Of a stretch of 64,000 bases of DNA, positions 23,054 through 33,495 are shown in pieces. The notes below the pieces were generated by a model. That model was not told where the DNA came from. It was given only the letters and a program-made list of their open reading frames with translations, and did no database searches. Source of the stretch: Corallium rubrum (lineage: Eukaryota; Cnidaria; Anthozoa; Scleralcyonacea; Coralliidae); the NCBI GenBank assembly GCA_964035015.1, contig OZ036006.1, positions 545,130 to 609,129 on the forward strand. Reading direction: 5' to 3'. Position numbers and translations under genes: made by a program. Within the stretch, counting starts at the first letter, position 1. Each line of letters opens with the position of its first letter.

Positions 23054-23141
23054 TTAAAAGCTTCTAGGACAGCGTCGGCCACGGTTGAAATACAAATATT
23101 ACCAGGGTTAAGTCACGTTGGCCTGAAAAACAGAGAAAAAT

Positions 23142-23178
23142 CTTCTCGACGTTTCGAGCGAAGGCCCTTCGTCAGGAG
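23142..23178 (-). ncRNA. Candidate hammerhead ribozyme in Penelope terminus
   Basis: On the minus strand it reads CUGACGA, a short GGGC/GCUC stem II, CGAAAC, then GUC. Stem I is formed by UUUCUC and GAGAAG. See the copy at 33466 for the pairing detail. Confidence 0.55.
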
Positions 23179-23430
23179 AAATTAGTAAACAACTCACATA
23201 TGGTCACGCATATTTATAGCAGAGCTACAATGGGAATCACGCGAACACATGTAAGCCAATAAAAACAAAGTAAACAAATAAATTAATATGTAATTTTAGC
23301 CTGTGTGCAGGTGCTGACCCAATTTGTGGGTCAGCTACCTGCAAATAGGCAAAGAAACAGGTTATAAATTACTATTTAAATCATCAGAAAAAGGTTAAGG
23401 AAAAGGTGTGGAATATGGTGGTGGAGTGAG

Positions 23431-23898
23431 CTAAATGAAAGAGAATCGCTCATTGAGGCCGTGAGGGTGAATGGTACCAAGTTTGTAAATGAGACGCATT
23501 TCCTGTTTACGACGAGTATCGTTACAACCTGTGATGGGCTGAATGGCACAGATTTTCATGTTGGAAAAGGAGTGGTTGGCACTGTTGAAGTGCCTGGCAA
23601 CAGGTTTGTTTTGCACATTGTATTTGACATCACGAAGGTGTTCAACAAACCTGTCACCTAAACGTCTTCCAGTTTCTCCGATGTAAAGCATGGGACATTT
23701 ACTGCAAGAGATACAGTAAATGAGGTTGGAGGAAGTGCAAGTGAAACTGTGGGTTATGTTGAACCTACATTTTGGAGCCGAAATTGAAATTGAGGAGTCT
23801 AAATATTTACAGGTGTTGCACCTACCACGACAGCAAGAGCTGGTGCCAACATGTGATACCAAGGCTTGCTGCAGTGAGCTGTGAAAAACGTTGTTCAC
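23431..23898 (-). pseudogene. Penelope GIY-YIG endonuclease fragment, minus copy
   Basis: 155 residues: a Cys-rich segment (CCRGRCNTCKYLD), then LIYCISCSKCPMLYIGETGR, which is the GIY-YIG core, to the natural C-terminus ERFSFI. The reverse transcriptase is missing because the copy is cut at the junction with its inverted partner at about 23881. The frame itself is intact and nearly identical to residues 615-769 of the protein at 28631-30940. Confidence 0.9.
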
Positions 23899-24344
23899 AG
23901 CTCACTGCAGCAAGCCTTGGTATCACACGTTGGCAACAGCTCTTGCTGTCGTGGTAGGTGCAACACCTGTAAATATTTAGACTCCTCAATTTCAATTTCG
24001 GCTCCAAAATGTAGGTTCAACATAACCCACAGTTTCACTTGCACTTCCTCCAACCTCATTTACTGTATCTCTTGCAGTAAATGTCCCATGCTTTACATCG
24101 GAGAAACTGGAAGACGTTTAGGTGACAGGTTTGTTGAACACCTTCGTGATGTCAAATACAATGTGCAAAACAAACCTGTTGCCAGGCACTTCAACAGTGC
24201 CAACCACTCCTTTTCCAACATGAAAATCTGTGCCATTCAGCCCATCACAGGCTGTACGATACTCGTCGTAAACAGGAAATGCGTCTCATTTACAAACTTG
24301 GTACCATTCACCCTCACGGCCTCAATGAGCGATTCTCTTTCATT
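23881..24344 (+). pseudogene. Penelope GIY-YIG endonuclease fragment, plus copy
   Basis: Inverted counterpart of 23431-23898. It reads the same Cys-rich and GIY-YIG segments. One base is missing after QPITGC (near 24254) compared with the other copies, so the last 30 or so residues are out of frame and the natural C-terminus at about 24344 is lost from the frame. Confidence 0.88.
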
Positions 24345-24599
24345 TAGCTCACTCCACCACCATATTCCACACCTTTTCCTTAACCTTTTTCTGATGATTT
24401 AAATAGTAATTTATAACCTGTTTCTTTGCCTATTTGCAGGTAGCTGACCCACAAATTGGGTCAGCACCTGCACACAGGCTAAAATTACATATTAATTTAT
24501 TTGTTTACTTTGTTTTTATTGGCTTACATGTGTTCACGTGATTCCCATTGTAGCTCTGCTATAAATACGCGTGACCACATGTGAGTTGTTTACTAATTT

Positions 24600-24636
24600 C
24601 TCCTGACGAAGGGCCTTCGCTCGAAACGTCGAGAAG
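24600..24636 (+). ncRNA. Candidate hammerhead ribozyme in Penelope terminus
   Basis: CTCCTGACGAAGGGCCTTCG then CTCGAAACGTCGAGAAG, in sense orientation downstream of the plus endonuclease fragment. The pairing is the same as in the 33466 copy. Confidence 0.55.
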
Positions 24637-24697
24637 ATTTTTCTCTATTTTTCAGGCCAACGTGACTTAACCCTGGTAATAATTATATACTGTATAG

Positions 24698-25933
24698 ATC
24701 CATCCACACAACCAGCCCTGGAAAACTCTTGAAATTAAACCTTAGACTTTTTCAGGAAAAACAGAATTTCTCTGAATGACTTTGCTTGGACACATATAAT
24801 TATGCAAAATTCAAAGTTAGTGCAAATTTGCTGTTGCACTGGTGTGCACTGGTGCAGTTGAAGAAGAAATTCAACCTCAATTCAATCACAAACAGTCAAT
24901 CCCAAATATTTATTTTTATATAGCAAAAAATAATTTACACTGTCTAGCTGTAGTACAAATCATAGTAAAGTGTCAGACTATAGAAATAATTTACAAGTGA
25001 CCATCCAATAAACACAATACTCCATTGAAATTATTATACACCAGTCCTTGTTTTGATCTAAAATATGTACTATGAAGGAGCTTAGCAACCCCAATCATGG
25101 ACTGATCGCATATATTTCAGTACACTGCTTTCAAGTTCAAGAATATCAATGGTCTGACATGATATGAAATGAATATAGAAGAAGTACTGTATGCATAATT
25201 CAAATGTAATAAAAAATAAAACAAACATAAAAATCACAGCCACGCTTCTCAATAAAAATATTAAAGTTATTACTGGAGAACTATTAACTTTAGTTTTGAA
25301 AAGTGGGGAGATTGTGGGCACTTGGTGGTACTGGTCAGCAAATTAATTCAGTGTCAGAGTGTGTAATTGCCCCAAATTCACCTAACAGAATTGCTTCGTT
25401 GTTCAGAGCTACTCGTCTAATTCAATAAATAATAACACATACGTGTGATTTCATCTTTGTGTACTCAATGTTTGAAATGTTTTCAAAGAGTTTCTACTCT
25501 TTTTTTCAAGCCGTAAAGGCAAGTGGGAAATCGATAAGAATACTTTAGTGGCTCTATATTGTGGCGGTTTTAATTCCGTAAATTTTCACTTTCAGATGTT
25601 TCTCATGTCTTCTAAACAGCAAAAATATTGTCACTTACCTTCTCTCAATCACTACTGGTTGTAGCGTGAAGATCGAGCGACTAGTTTTCGAGATATAGCG
25701 ATTTTAGTGAAGCAAGTCCGCTTTTGGCTGCGAGCTTCGCAGACCTCGCGCGTGCGCACTGAAAAACGGCGACACTCCGTACCCCGAGTGGCCCTTCTGC
25801 TCAGTTCTTTATTCTGTGATCTCTACCCCACCCCTGTCCAAACAAAATTTGTCACAACCAGATTTTGGTAGGCACGTGACCATGAAGTCTTTTCTCCGCG
25901 CGACGGGTTGAAAAGAGCCTGGGTACGAGGTTG
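24698..25933. other. Loop and right arm of the 6.8-kb element, no gene
   Basis: 24698-25340 is AT-rich loop. From about 25340 the sequence is the inverted copy of the left arm. A 79-residue hydrophobic minus frame at 25082-25321 has no recognisable family. Confidence 0.5.
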
Positions 25934-25942
25934 GTGCGTTTC

Positions 25943-27443
25943 AACGATCAAACGTTTAAATAAAACCAGATCTATATCTCCAAGCTCAACTGAAAGTCGC
26001 AGTATTTAGGCCAATTATAAAGACACATTCAAAAGTGGTGGTATTCTATATTAAATTAAGTCAGAAATATTTTTTAATATTTTTATTTTTGGTGCATTGT
26101 TGATAGACTATCATGGTTCAATCAATCAATCCGAATCAGTCAATCAATTAATTAATTAATCAATCATCCAAACATTCATTCAGTCAATAATTCAAACATT
26201 TATTCAATCAATGAATCGTCCAAACACATAATCAAATCAATCATTCAAACAATCAATGAATCATTCAAACAATCAATCGATCATTCAAACAATCAATCAA
26301 TCAATCACCCAAACAATCATTCAAACAATCAATCGATCGCAGCAGTGTCTTAGCCAGGAATTGTAACTTGGATGTCCAAACAAGTGTAAATTTGGTGCAA
26401 TGTATGTAAACCTTTCTCGGCAAATTCTTGAGGCAGTTCCCTAGAAAATGACTGCTTAACTTCCTCATCCGGATCCTCGTCCCCAGGGCTGACACCCTCG
26501 TATAAACGGTCAATTTCTAATAAATCACATACGACTTATTTCATACTAGCTTTCAACCCTGTTCTTATTTTAGTCGTGACCTCCTTTGGTCACGAAAAAA
26601 ATGATCATTTGTGAAAATGTATTTTTGACTTAAATACGACGTGTCTTAATTAAGTCGCAACTTATTTTCTCCCGTTTAAATGGCCCTATTAAATATTAAA
26701 TGTATGAATAGTCAAATTAAGTAAACCATGAGGCAAGGATCGTATTCGGAAAGCACTGACTAAACAATTAAAATTGAGGCCCTCATTTCCGAAGACAGCT
26801 AGCGTCAAGTGACGTGTTGAACTTTGCTGCACATCTCACAAGCTCCTCCATGCAAGGAAATGTACGACAAGTACACTGTTCCGATTGAGCCAAGTCCAAA
26901 GACCGTCAATCTTATACACAGCCACCCAAAAGGCTGAAAAGCCGTCTCTCCTGAATGGCTGACCAAAATTTGCAAAGGCCGTCCGAAAGATGGCTGGACG
27001 ACTACTAGCTAACTACAAGATCCCCTATTAACTATTGACAAATGAAATGTTCAAATGAAGAATATATTACGCACTATACATCATATTAATAACCATATAG
27101 TTGTTTCTTTGTATATTGTTTTTTTGTGCTATGTTCTCAGTAGATTGTTTTTTGAGAATAGTGGGAGGGGCTTCGGTATTTAAAAATCATACAGTAGATC
27201 TAAAAAAGGAGGGATTTAATAGAAAGGGAAGCTTTTTAATAGAGAGTGGTAATTTAATTGTTAAATTAAATTAAAATTAGAAATTATTAATCTTCATTGT
27301 CTTCATGTCTTTACAGGCTGACCCCCTCAGTAAAATTAATGGTGGATGCCAGCTGCATCTTTCTAAAAACAAATCCTAAAATATACGTTTCACTAGCTAG
27401 TTTATTGTATGATTCACAATAATTCAAACTAGACATATGTCTT
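25943..27443. other. Intronic spacer, no gene seen
   Basis: Between the 6.8-kb element and the MITE at 27444. It holds a degenerate AATC repeat at 26119-26340; the rest shows no coding exon I can support. Confidence 0.4.
26119..26340 (+). repeat. Degenerate (AATC)n repeat
   Basis: Tetranucleotide AATC/ATTC units with a superimposed AATCATTCAAAC period of about 16-20 bp. Confidence 0.9.
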
Positions 27444-27616
27444 AAGCCCCATTTACACTAGGCTAAATTTTTGGTATGGCTCGGATAAAAATGGTATACG
27501 TAATGTTTTTACCCATGCTCGGACTACTTATTTACAAGGTCTGAGCACAGATAAAATTGGTTCGTGTAACAATTTAACCGAGCCATACCAAAAATCAAGC
27601 GTAGTAAATGGTCCTT
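27444..27616. mobile_element. MITE upstream of exon 2
   Basis: The inverted ends include AATTTTTGGTATGGCTCGG and CCGAGCCATACCAAAAAT (outer CATTTAC/GTAAATG). 173 bp, non-coding, 90 bp before the exon acceptor region. Its 'AAGCC..TTTACAC' edge resembles the MITE at 56. Confidence 0.82.
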
Positions 27617-27703
27617 TAGATTAAAATTTGTTTTTGGACCCTACATGTCATCATATCCTAATACTAATTAACCTTAATTGTAATATATATTCTTAACTTT
27701 TAG

Positions 27704-28050
27704 TGCCAGTTGAAAATGGGAAAAAAGGGATTTATTCTGGGTTTATTCGTTTTCTGTATTTTGAACATGGAAAGTTAGTCGCAATACTAAAAGATGAGAG
27801 AAGCATTCTATTTGTGGATTGGGATGAGTCTGCAAGGCTTTATCATAAATGGCGCAAGGACGTGAAAAACAACACTTCAAAATTAGATGAAAAACCTACT
27901 TTGAACAAGATGAAAGATGCTTTAAATAAAGGGCTTACATCTGGTAGAAGAGCCAAACTTGATGAAAAATATACTTCATCACATGGTGCAAATTCTCGGA
28001 TCTACAAGATTCTGGTTGAAAAAAACTGGACAATTTTAAAGCAGTGGCAT
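27704..28050 (+). CDS. Unknown gene, exon 2
   Basis: 347 nt preceded by a good acceptor (TTCTTAACTTTTAG) and followed by donor GTATGT. The frame joins the 22-nt first exons: the leftover G plus TG makes a Val codon, then PVENGKKGIYSGFIRFLYFE continues to ILVEKNWTILKQWH. It supplies about 115 residues, Lys-rich and hydrophilic in the middle (KLDEKPTLNKMKDALNKG), with a conserved-looking start (GFIRFLYFEHGKLVAILKD) that could be a small beta fold. I do not recognise the family. Codon use is ordinary and there are no stops, unlike the surrounding repeats. It ends in phase 0, matching the exon at 33582. Confidence 0.65.
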
Positions 28051-28130
28051 GTATGTACAGGGTTTTTTTTACCGTAATTGATATATTTAAAGTTCCTTTT
28101 TAAAAAAAAAAGGAGTGCAATTAAGATATG

Positions 28131-28150
28131 GTGTGTGTGTGTGTGTGTGT
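28131..28150 (+). repeat. (GT)n microsatellite
   Basis: Ten GT units, 80 bp after the exon 2 donor. Confidence 0.9.
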
Positions 28151-28342
28151 TGTAGGGTTGCAACTCCTGCCCTTCCCTAAAGCCAATCTCTTAATTTGCT
28201 CTTATTTTTATAAGTATATAACATTGCAAATATGATTTAAAACTTTTAGTTTTTAAGCTTCTAGGACAGCGTCGGCCACGGTTGAAATCCAAATATTACC
28301 AGGGTTAAGTCACGTTGGCCTGAAAAACAGAGAAAAAAAATC

Positions 28343-28378
28343 TTCTCGACGTTTCGAGCGAAGGCCCTTCGTCAGGAG
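28343..28378 (-). ncRNA. Candidate hammerhead ribozyme, 3' end of Penelope element
   Basis: It lies downstream of, and in sense with, the 769-aa ORF. It reads CUCCUGACGA, GGGC-CUUC-GCUC, GAAACGUC, GAGAAG. Core nucleotides match a hammerhead with one extra A after CUGACGA. Confidence 0.58.
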
Positions 28379-28630
28379 AAATTAGTAAACAACTCACCTG
28401 TGGTCACGCGTATTTATAGCAGAGCTACAATGGGAATCACGTGAACACATGTAAGCCAATAAAAACAAACTAAACAATTAAATTAATATGTAATTTTAGC
28501 CTGTGTGCAGGTGCTGACCCAATTTGTGGGTCAGCTACCTGCAAATAGGCAAAGAAACAGGTTATAAATTACTATTTAAATCATCAGAAAAAGGTTAAGG
28601 AAAAGGTGTGGAATATGGTGGTGGAGTGAG

Positions 28631-30940
28631 CTAAATGAAAGAGAATCGCTCATTGAGGCCGTGAGGGTGAATGGTACCAAGTTTGTAAATGAGACGCATT
28701 TCTTGTTTACGACGAGTATCGTTACAACCTGTAATGGGCTGAATGGCACAGATTTTCATGTTGGAAAAGGAGTGGTTGGCACTGTTGAAGTGCCTGGCAA
28801 CAGGTTTGTTTTGCACATTGTATTTGACATCACGAAGGTGTTCAACAAACCTGTCACCTAAACGTCTTCCAGTTTCTCCGATGTAAAGCATGGGACATTT
28901 ACTGCAAGAGATACAGTAAATGAGGTTGGAGGAAGTGCAAGTGAAACTATGGGTTATGTTGAACCTACATTTTGGAGCCGAAATTGAAATTGAGGAGTCT
29001 AAATATTTACAGGTGTTGCACCTACCACGACAGCAAGAGCTGGTGCCAACATGTGATACCAAGGCTTGCTGCAGTGAGCTGTGAACAACGTTTTCCCGGA
29101 TGTTTTTGCTATGCCGAAAAGATACAAGGGGTTTCTCAGAGAAAATGGAAGATGTTTCTGGGTCATTTTTAATGAGGTCGAAATTGCGGCTAATGATGTC
29201 CCTTACTTTGAAATTGAAGGGATGAAAAGTGAGAACAAGAGGTACTTTTTCATTAGAAATGGTAGCCAAAGGTTCGCTTAAGGTGTCTGAACGGGAAATG
29301 TTGGAGACCTTGTGTAAGGCAGTGTCTAAGAGGTGGGAAGGATAACCGCGATTAACAAAAAAGTTTCTCATTTCCAAACATTTGGCATTGAAATCGTCGT
29401 CTTCACTGCAGAGGCGGCGAAGACGAAGAAATTGAGAGAAAGGAATGGAAGTTTTGGTGTGTTTAGGATGATGAGAGGAGAAGAGGAGGTAGCTATGAGA
29501 GTCAGTAGTCTTGTAAAAGACAGAAGTGCTCAGCTTATTACCATTAATGGAGACGAGAATATCTAAGAACGACACACTAGTCTCACTGATCTCCCATGTG
29601 AACTGGAGTGCTGGGTGGAAGTCATTAACATAGTTAATGAAGCAAACCAGGTCAGCGCGCGAACATGATGCAGTGCCTAAGCAATCATCAATGAACCGAC
29701 CATAGTAGTCAGGTAGGAAACCAGTGTATTGTTCAAAGATTTGTTTTTCCACATAACCAACAAATAAGTTGGCATAGTTAGGGCCCATTTTGGTACCCAT
29801 GGCTACACCACTAACTTGTTGGTAATGCTCACCATCAAATGAAAAATTGTTGAGGGTGAGCACTAACTCGGCCAGGCGTAACAAAGTAGTGGTCGATGGC
29901 TCCCGAGTTGTGCGTTGATCAAAGAAATATTTAAGTGCTTGAAGACCATCGTGATGCGGGATGACAGTGTAGAGTGATTTGACATCCATGGTGAAGATGA
30001 AATGATGTGAACCCTGAAAACTAATGTGGTCACAAATTTTCAGAGCATGTTTGGTGTCCTTGATGTAAGAAGGTAAATTCTTAACCAAGGGCGCCATGAT
30101 GTGGTCAAGGTAGGATGAAATGGCTTGGGTAGGGCAACCACAAGCAGACACTATAGATCTACCTGGGTTGTTGGGTTTGTGAATTTTGGGAAGGAAGTAC
30201 ATGTACATGACAGGTGTGCGTGGAGTGGTGGTTAGGAGATTGCTTGCTGTATCAGGCAATTCCCCAGTGGTGATGAAGTTGTTGATGGTGGATCGAATGG
30301 TGGTGTTGTGTTGGGATGTCAAATCACCATCAACTCTGCTGTAAAAAGCAGTGTCGTTTAGTTGCCTTTGAGCCTCTTCGCGGTACAAATCAGCTCTCCA
30401 GACAACCAAAGCACCACCTTTGTCAGCAGGTTTGATGACAATATCATTCCGGCTACGCAATGATTTTAAAGCACTTAATTCACTAGAGCTGAGATTAGAT
30501 GGCCTTTTGGGCCTAAAAGGTGGGAGCTGATCTATATCATGTCGACATTGTCGAATGAAAAGATCAAGGGAGCCAAATTGGCCTTCAGGAGGAGACCAGG
30601 AAGATTTTTTAGGATTAGCAGCCTCAAAAACATCCTTTTGTTGGATGGAGGAATTATTGTGAAAATGTGCCTTAAGTCTTAGTCTTCTAAAGAAAGTTTC
30701 GGTGTCCTCCTTCACTGAGAAGGAGTCTATGGGCCCAGGGTTGGGAACAAATTTGAGACCTTTCGCAAGGACAGATCTCTCAGGGTCAGACAAGGGCAAA
30801 TCCGGAAGAATCGTGACCACTAAATTGACATTACTGGTGGAGTTAGTGTGGTTAGAATTCGAAACGGGACGAGGGCCTACAAGAGTGTTGAATTTCGAGG
30901 TTTTACTAGCCTTGAGAAACGTGTAAAATTTCGAGTTCAA
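28631..30940 (-). CDS. Penelope-like reverse transcriptase with GIY-YIG endonuclease
   Basis: 769 residues, uninterrupted. The protein copies element RNA at a nick it makes itself. The reverse transcriptase spans about 165-480. It includes IVIKPADKGGALVV (165-180), YFLPKIHKP (248-256), motif A FTMDVKSLYT with Asp319, motif B GVAMGTKMGPNYAN (378-391) and motif C FIDD with Asp418-419. A Cys-rich linker (CCRGRCNTCKY) is followed by the GIY-YIG nuclease at about 672-760 (IYC and LYIG, then R and E). The real N-terminus probably continues in the frame at 31005-31355, separated by a small duplication, so this ATG may not be the native start. All catalytic residues are present; this looks like a young copy. 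Confidence 0.95.
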   Translation of the reverse strand: MNSKFYTFLKASKTSKFNTLVGPRPVSNSNHTNSTSNVNLVVTILPDLPLSDPERSVLAKGLKFVPNPGPIDSFSVKEDTETFFRRLRLKAHFHNNSSIQQKDVFEAANPKKSSWSPPEGQFGSLDLFIRQCRHDIDQLPPFRPKRPSNLSSSELSALKSLRSRNDIVIKPADKGGALVVWRADLYREEAQRQLNDTAFYSRVDGDLTSQHNTTIRSTINNFITTGELPDTASNLLTTTPRTPVMYMYFLPKIHKPNNPGRSIVSACGCPTQAISSYLDHIMAPLVKNLPSYIKDTKHALKICDHISFQGSHHFIFTMDVKSLYTVIPHHDGLQALKYFFDQRTTREPSTTTLLRLAELVLTLNNFSFDGEHYQQVSGVAMGTKMGPNYANLFVGYVEKQIFEQYTGFLPDYYGRFIDDCLGTASCSRADLVCFINYVNDFHPALQFTWEISETSVSFLDILVSINGNKLSTSVFYKTTDSHSYLLFSSHHPKHTKTSIPFSQFLRLRRLCSEDDDFNAKCLEMRNFFVNRGYPSHLLDTALHKVSNISRSDTLSEPLATISNEKVPLVLTFHPFNFKVRDIISRNFDLIKNDPETSSIFSEKPLVSFRHSKNIRENVVHSSLQQALVSHVGTSSCCRGRCNTCKYLDSSISISAPKCRFNITHSFTCTSSNLIYCISCSKCPMLYIGETGRRLGDRFVEHLRDVKYNVQNKPVARHFNSANHSFSNMKICAIQPITGCNDTRRKQEMRLIYKLGTIHPHGLNERFSFI

Positions 30941-31004
30941 CGAGCGAATAAACTGGGTGATGCCTGAATATATGACGGTAGGACAAACGTTAGAGAGGTT
31001 GGTC

Positions 31005-31355
31005 TTAACGTTGAACGTTCAAAATATCAGAATCAATTTGGTTGACGTGTTGGGACATGGAGTGAATGGTAATACGCATAAGACGACGACTGTGTTTATA
31101 ACAAGCCGCCATGACACTTCTAGCCACGTGTTGTGAGTTAAAATAATTAAAATTAAAAGAAGATTTAAAACCATTGGGCACTACATTGTGGTGTAGGCAA
31201 CGGCTTAAGAAAGAAATGTGATTACAGAAGCGTGTTTTATTAAGAATTAAATCGAAAAAGCGGAGAGAAGGTTTGGCGATAGACGATGAAAATAGTGAAA
31301 TATAACATACCATTTCGTTACGAAGTTTACGGTTTAAATTTTTACGGTTTACCAT
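31005..31355 (-). pseudogene. N-terminal part of the Penelope protein, frameshifted
   Basis: 116 residues of basic, hydrophilic sequence (ending DSDILNVQR then stop). The frame of the 769-aa ORF is open upstream of its Met to about 31010, so the two frames meet here. At the junction the heptamer AACGTTC precedes AACGTT, which looks like a 7-bp tandem duplication that shifted the frame. In relatives this region is the N-terminal extension of the RT polyprotein. Confidence 0.7.
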
Positions 31356-31383
31356 TGTCGCTGTATGTTGGTATACAGTTAAA

Positions 31384-31737
31384 AGCTTCTAGGACAGCGT
31401 CGGCCACGGTTGAAATCCAAATATTACCAGGGTTAAGTCACGTTGGCCTGAAAAACAGAGAAAAATCTTCTCGACGTTTCGAGCGAAGGCCCTTCGTCAG
31501 GAGAAATTAGTAAACAACTCACATGTGGTCACGCGTATTTATAACAGAGCTACAATGGGAATCACGTGAACACATGTAAGCCAATAAAAACAAACTAAAC
31601 AATTAAATTAGTATGTAATTTTAGCCTGTGTGCAGGTGCTGACCCAATTTGTGGGTCAGCTACCTGTAAATAGGCAAAGAAACAGGTTATAAATTACTAT
31701 TTAAATCATCAGAAAAAGGTTAAGGAAAAGGTGTGGA
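31384..31737 (-). repeat. Penelope terminal repeat (pLTR), minus-oriented copy
   Basis: CTTCTAGGACAGCGTCGG to AAGGAAAAGGTGTGGAA repeats the 3' terminus found at 28257-28625 and 23060-23415. It includes the hammerhead candidate at about 31468-31504. It abuts the plus-strand element, giving the head-to-head arrangement. Confidence 0.85.
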
Positions 31738-31739
31738 AA

Positions 31740-33206
31740 ATGGCGCCCTTGGTTAAGAATTTACCTTCTTACATCAAGGACACCAAACATGCTCTGAAAA
31801 TTTGTGACCACATTAGTTTTCAGGGTTCACATCATTTCATCTTCACCATGGATGTCAAATCACTCTACACTGTCATCCCGCATCACGATGGTCTTCAAGC
31901 ACTTAAATATTTCTTTGATCAACGCACAACTCGGGAGCCATCGACCACTACTTTGTTACGCCTGGCCGAGTTAGTGCTCACCCTCAACAATTTTTCATTT
32001 GATGGTGAGCATTACCAACAAGTTAGTGGTGTAGCCATGGGTACCAAAATGGGCCCTAACTATGCCAATTTATTTGTTGGTTATGTGGAAAAACAAATCT
32101 TTGAACAATACACTGGTTTCCTACCCGACTACTATGGTCGGTTCATTGATGATTGCTTAGGCACTGCATCATGTTCGCGCGCTGACCTGGTTTGCTTCAT
32201 TAACTATGTTAATGACTTCCACCCAGCACTCCAGTTCACATGGGAGATCAGTGAGACTGGTGTGTCGTTCTTAGATATTCTCGTCTCCATTAATGGTAAT
32301 AAGCTGAGCACGTCTGTCTTTTACAAGACCACTGACTCTCATAGCTACCTCCTCTTCTCCTCTCATCATCCTAAACACACCAAAACTTCCATTCCTTTCT
32401 CTCAATTTCTTCGTCTTCGCCGCCTCTGCAGTGAAGACGACGATTTCAATGCCAAATGTTTGGAAATGAGAAACTTTTTTGTTAATCGCGGTTATCCTTC
32501 CCACCTCTTAGACACTGCCTTACACAAGGTCTCCAACATTTCCCGCTCAGACACCTTAAGCGAACCTTTGGCTACCATTTCTAATGAAAAAGTACCTCTT
32601 GTTCTCACTTTTCATCCCTTCAATTTCAAAGTAAGGGACATCATTAGCCGCAATTTCGACCTCATTAAAAATGACCCAGAAACATCTTCCATTTTCTCTG
32701 AGAAACCCCTTGTATCTTTTCGGCATAGCAAAAACATCCGGGAAAACGTTGTTCACAGCTCACTGCAGCAAGCCTTGGTATCACATGTTGGCACCAGCTC
32801 TTGCTGTCGTGGTAGGTGCAACACCTGTAAATATTCAGACTCCTCAATTTCAATTTCGGCTCAAAAATGTAGGTTCAACATAACCCATAGTTTCACTTGC
32901 ACTTCCTCCAACCTCATTTACTGTATCTCTTGCAGTAAATGTCCCATGCTTTACATCGGAGAAACTGGAAGACGTTTAGGTGACAGGTTTGTGGAACACC
33001 TTCGTGATGTCAAATACAATGTGCAAAACAAACCTGTTGCCAGGCACTTCAACAGTGCCAACCACTCCTTTTCCAACATGAAAATCTGTGCCATTCAGCC
33101 CATTACAGGTTGTAACGATACTCGTCGTAAACAAGAAATGCGTCTCATTTACAAACTTGGTACCATTCACCCTCACGGCCTCAATGAGCGATTCTCTTTC
33201 ATTTAG
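31740..33206 (+). pseudogene. Penelope-like RT and GIY-YIG, 5'-truncated plus copy
   Basis: 488 residues from ATG at 31740, in frame from residue 282 of the full protein (MAPLVKNLP) to the natural end ERFSFI. Motifs A (TMDVKSLYT), B (GVAMGTKMGP) and C (FIDD) and the GIY-YIG nuclease are all present without stops. About 280 N-terminal residues are missing, so it is most likely inactive. It is nearly identical to the minus copy (a few substitutions, such as EISETGVS for EISETSVS), implying one insertion event or very recent duplicates. Confidence 0.92.
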
Positions 33207-33465
33207 CTCACTCCACCACCATATTCCACACCTTTTCCTTAACCTTTTTCTGATGATTTAAATAGTAATTTATAACCTGTTTCTTTGCCTATTTGCAGGT
33301 AGCTGACCCACAAATTGGGTCAGCACCTGCACACAGGCTAAAATTACATATTAATTTAATTGTTTAGTTTGTTTTTATTGGCTTACATGTGTTCACGTGA
33401 TTCCCATTGTAGCTCTGCTATAAATACGCGTGACCACATGTGAGTTGTTTACTAATTTCTCCTGA

Positions 33466-33495
33466 CGAAGGGCCTTCGCTCGAAACGTCGAGAAG
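33466..33495 (+). ncRNA. Candidate hammerhead ribozyme, plus Penelope copy
   Basis: Pairing by eye: stem I UUUCUC/GAGAAG (six pairs, one G-U); core CUGACGA; stem II GGGC/GCUC closed by CUUC after one extra A; core GAAA; a two-pair stem III AC/GU with no loop; cleavage expected after GUC. Minimal stem III hammerheads acting as dimers are known in Penelope elements. Confidence 0.6.

Larger units (their letters stand above)
23054..24683. mobile_element. Head-to-head pair of truncated Penelope-like elements
   Basis: It is bounded by the 14-bp direct repeat TATATACTGTATAG (23040-23053, 24684-24697). Both outer ends carry the same terminal sequence in inverted orientation (CTTCTAGGACAGCGTCGG on the left, CCAGGGTTAAGTCACGTTGG and its complement). 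The two copies meet at about 23881. Each half keeps only the endonuclease part of the protein. Inverted, 5'-truncated doubles are a known Penelope insertion form. Confidence 0.9.
19145..25933. mobile_element. 6.8-kb inverted-repeat DNA element with 9-bp target duplication
   Basis: The left end CAACCTGGTACCCAGGCTC and the complement of the right end (CAACCTCGTACCCAGGCTC) match. An identical 9-bp direct repeat, GTGCGTTTC, abuts both (19136-19144 and 25934-25942). Long arms persist: the GGACAGGGGTG, GAGCAGAAG and GAAGCAATTCT words of the left arm (about 19250, 21297, 22378) recur inverted on the right (25845, 25795, 25385). Nine-bp duplications are typical of Mutator-like elements. No transposase is visible; the body has been filled by a LINE, a hAT MITE and a Penelope pair. 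About half its length is later insertion. Confidence 0.8.

Noticed and set aside
28661..30926. Plus-strand frames of 66-77 codons across the Penelope cluster
   Set aside because: Antisense shadows of the intact RT/endonuclease ORF, duplicated wherever that ORF is duplicated.
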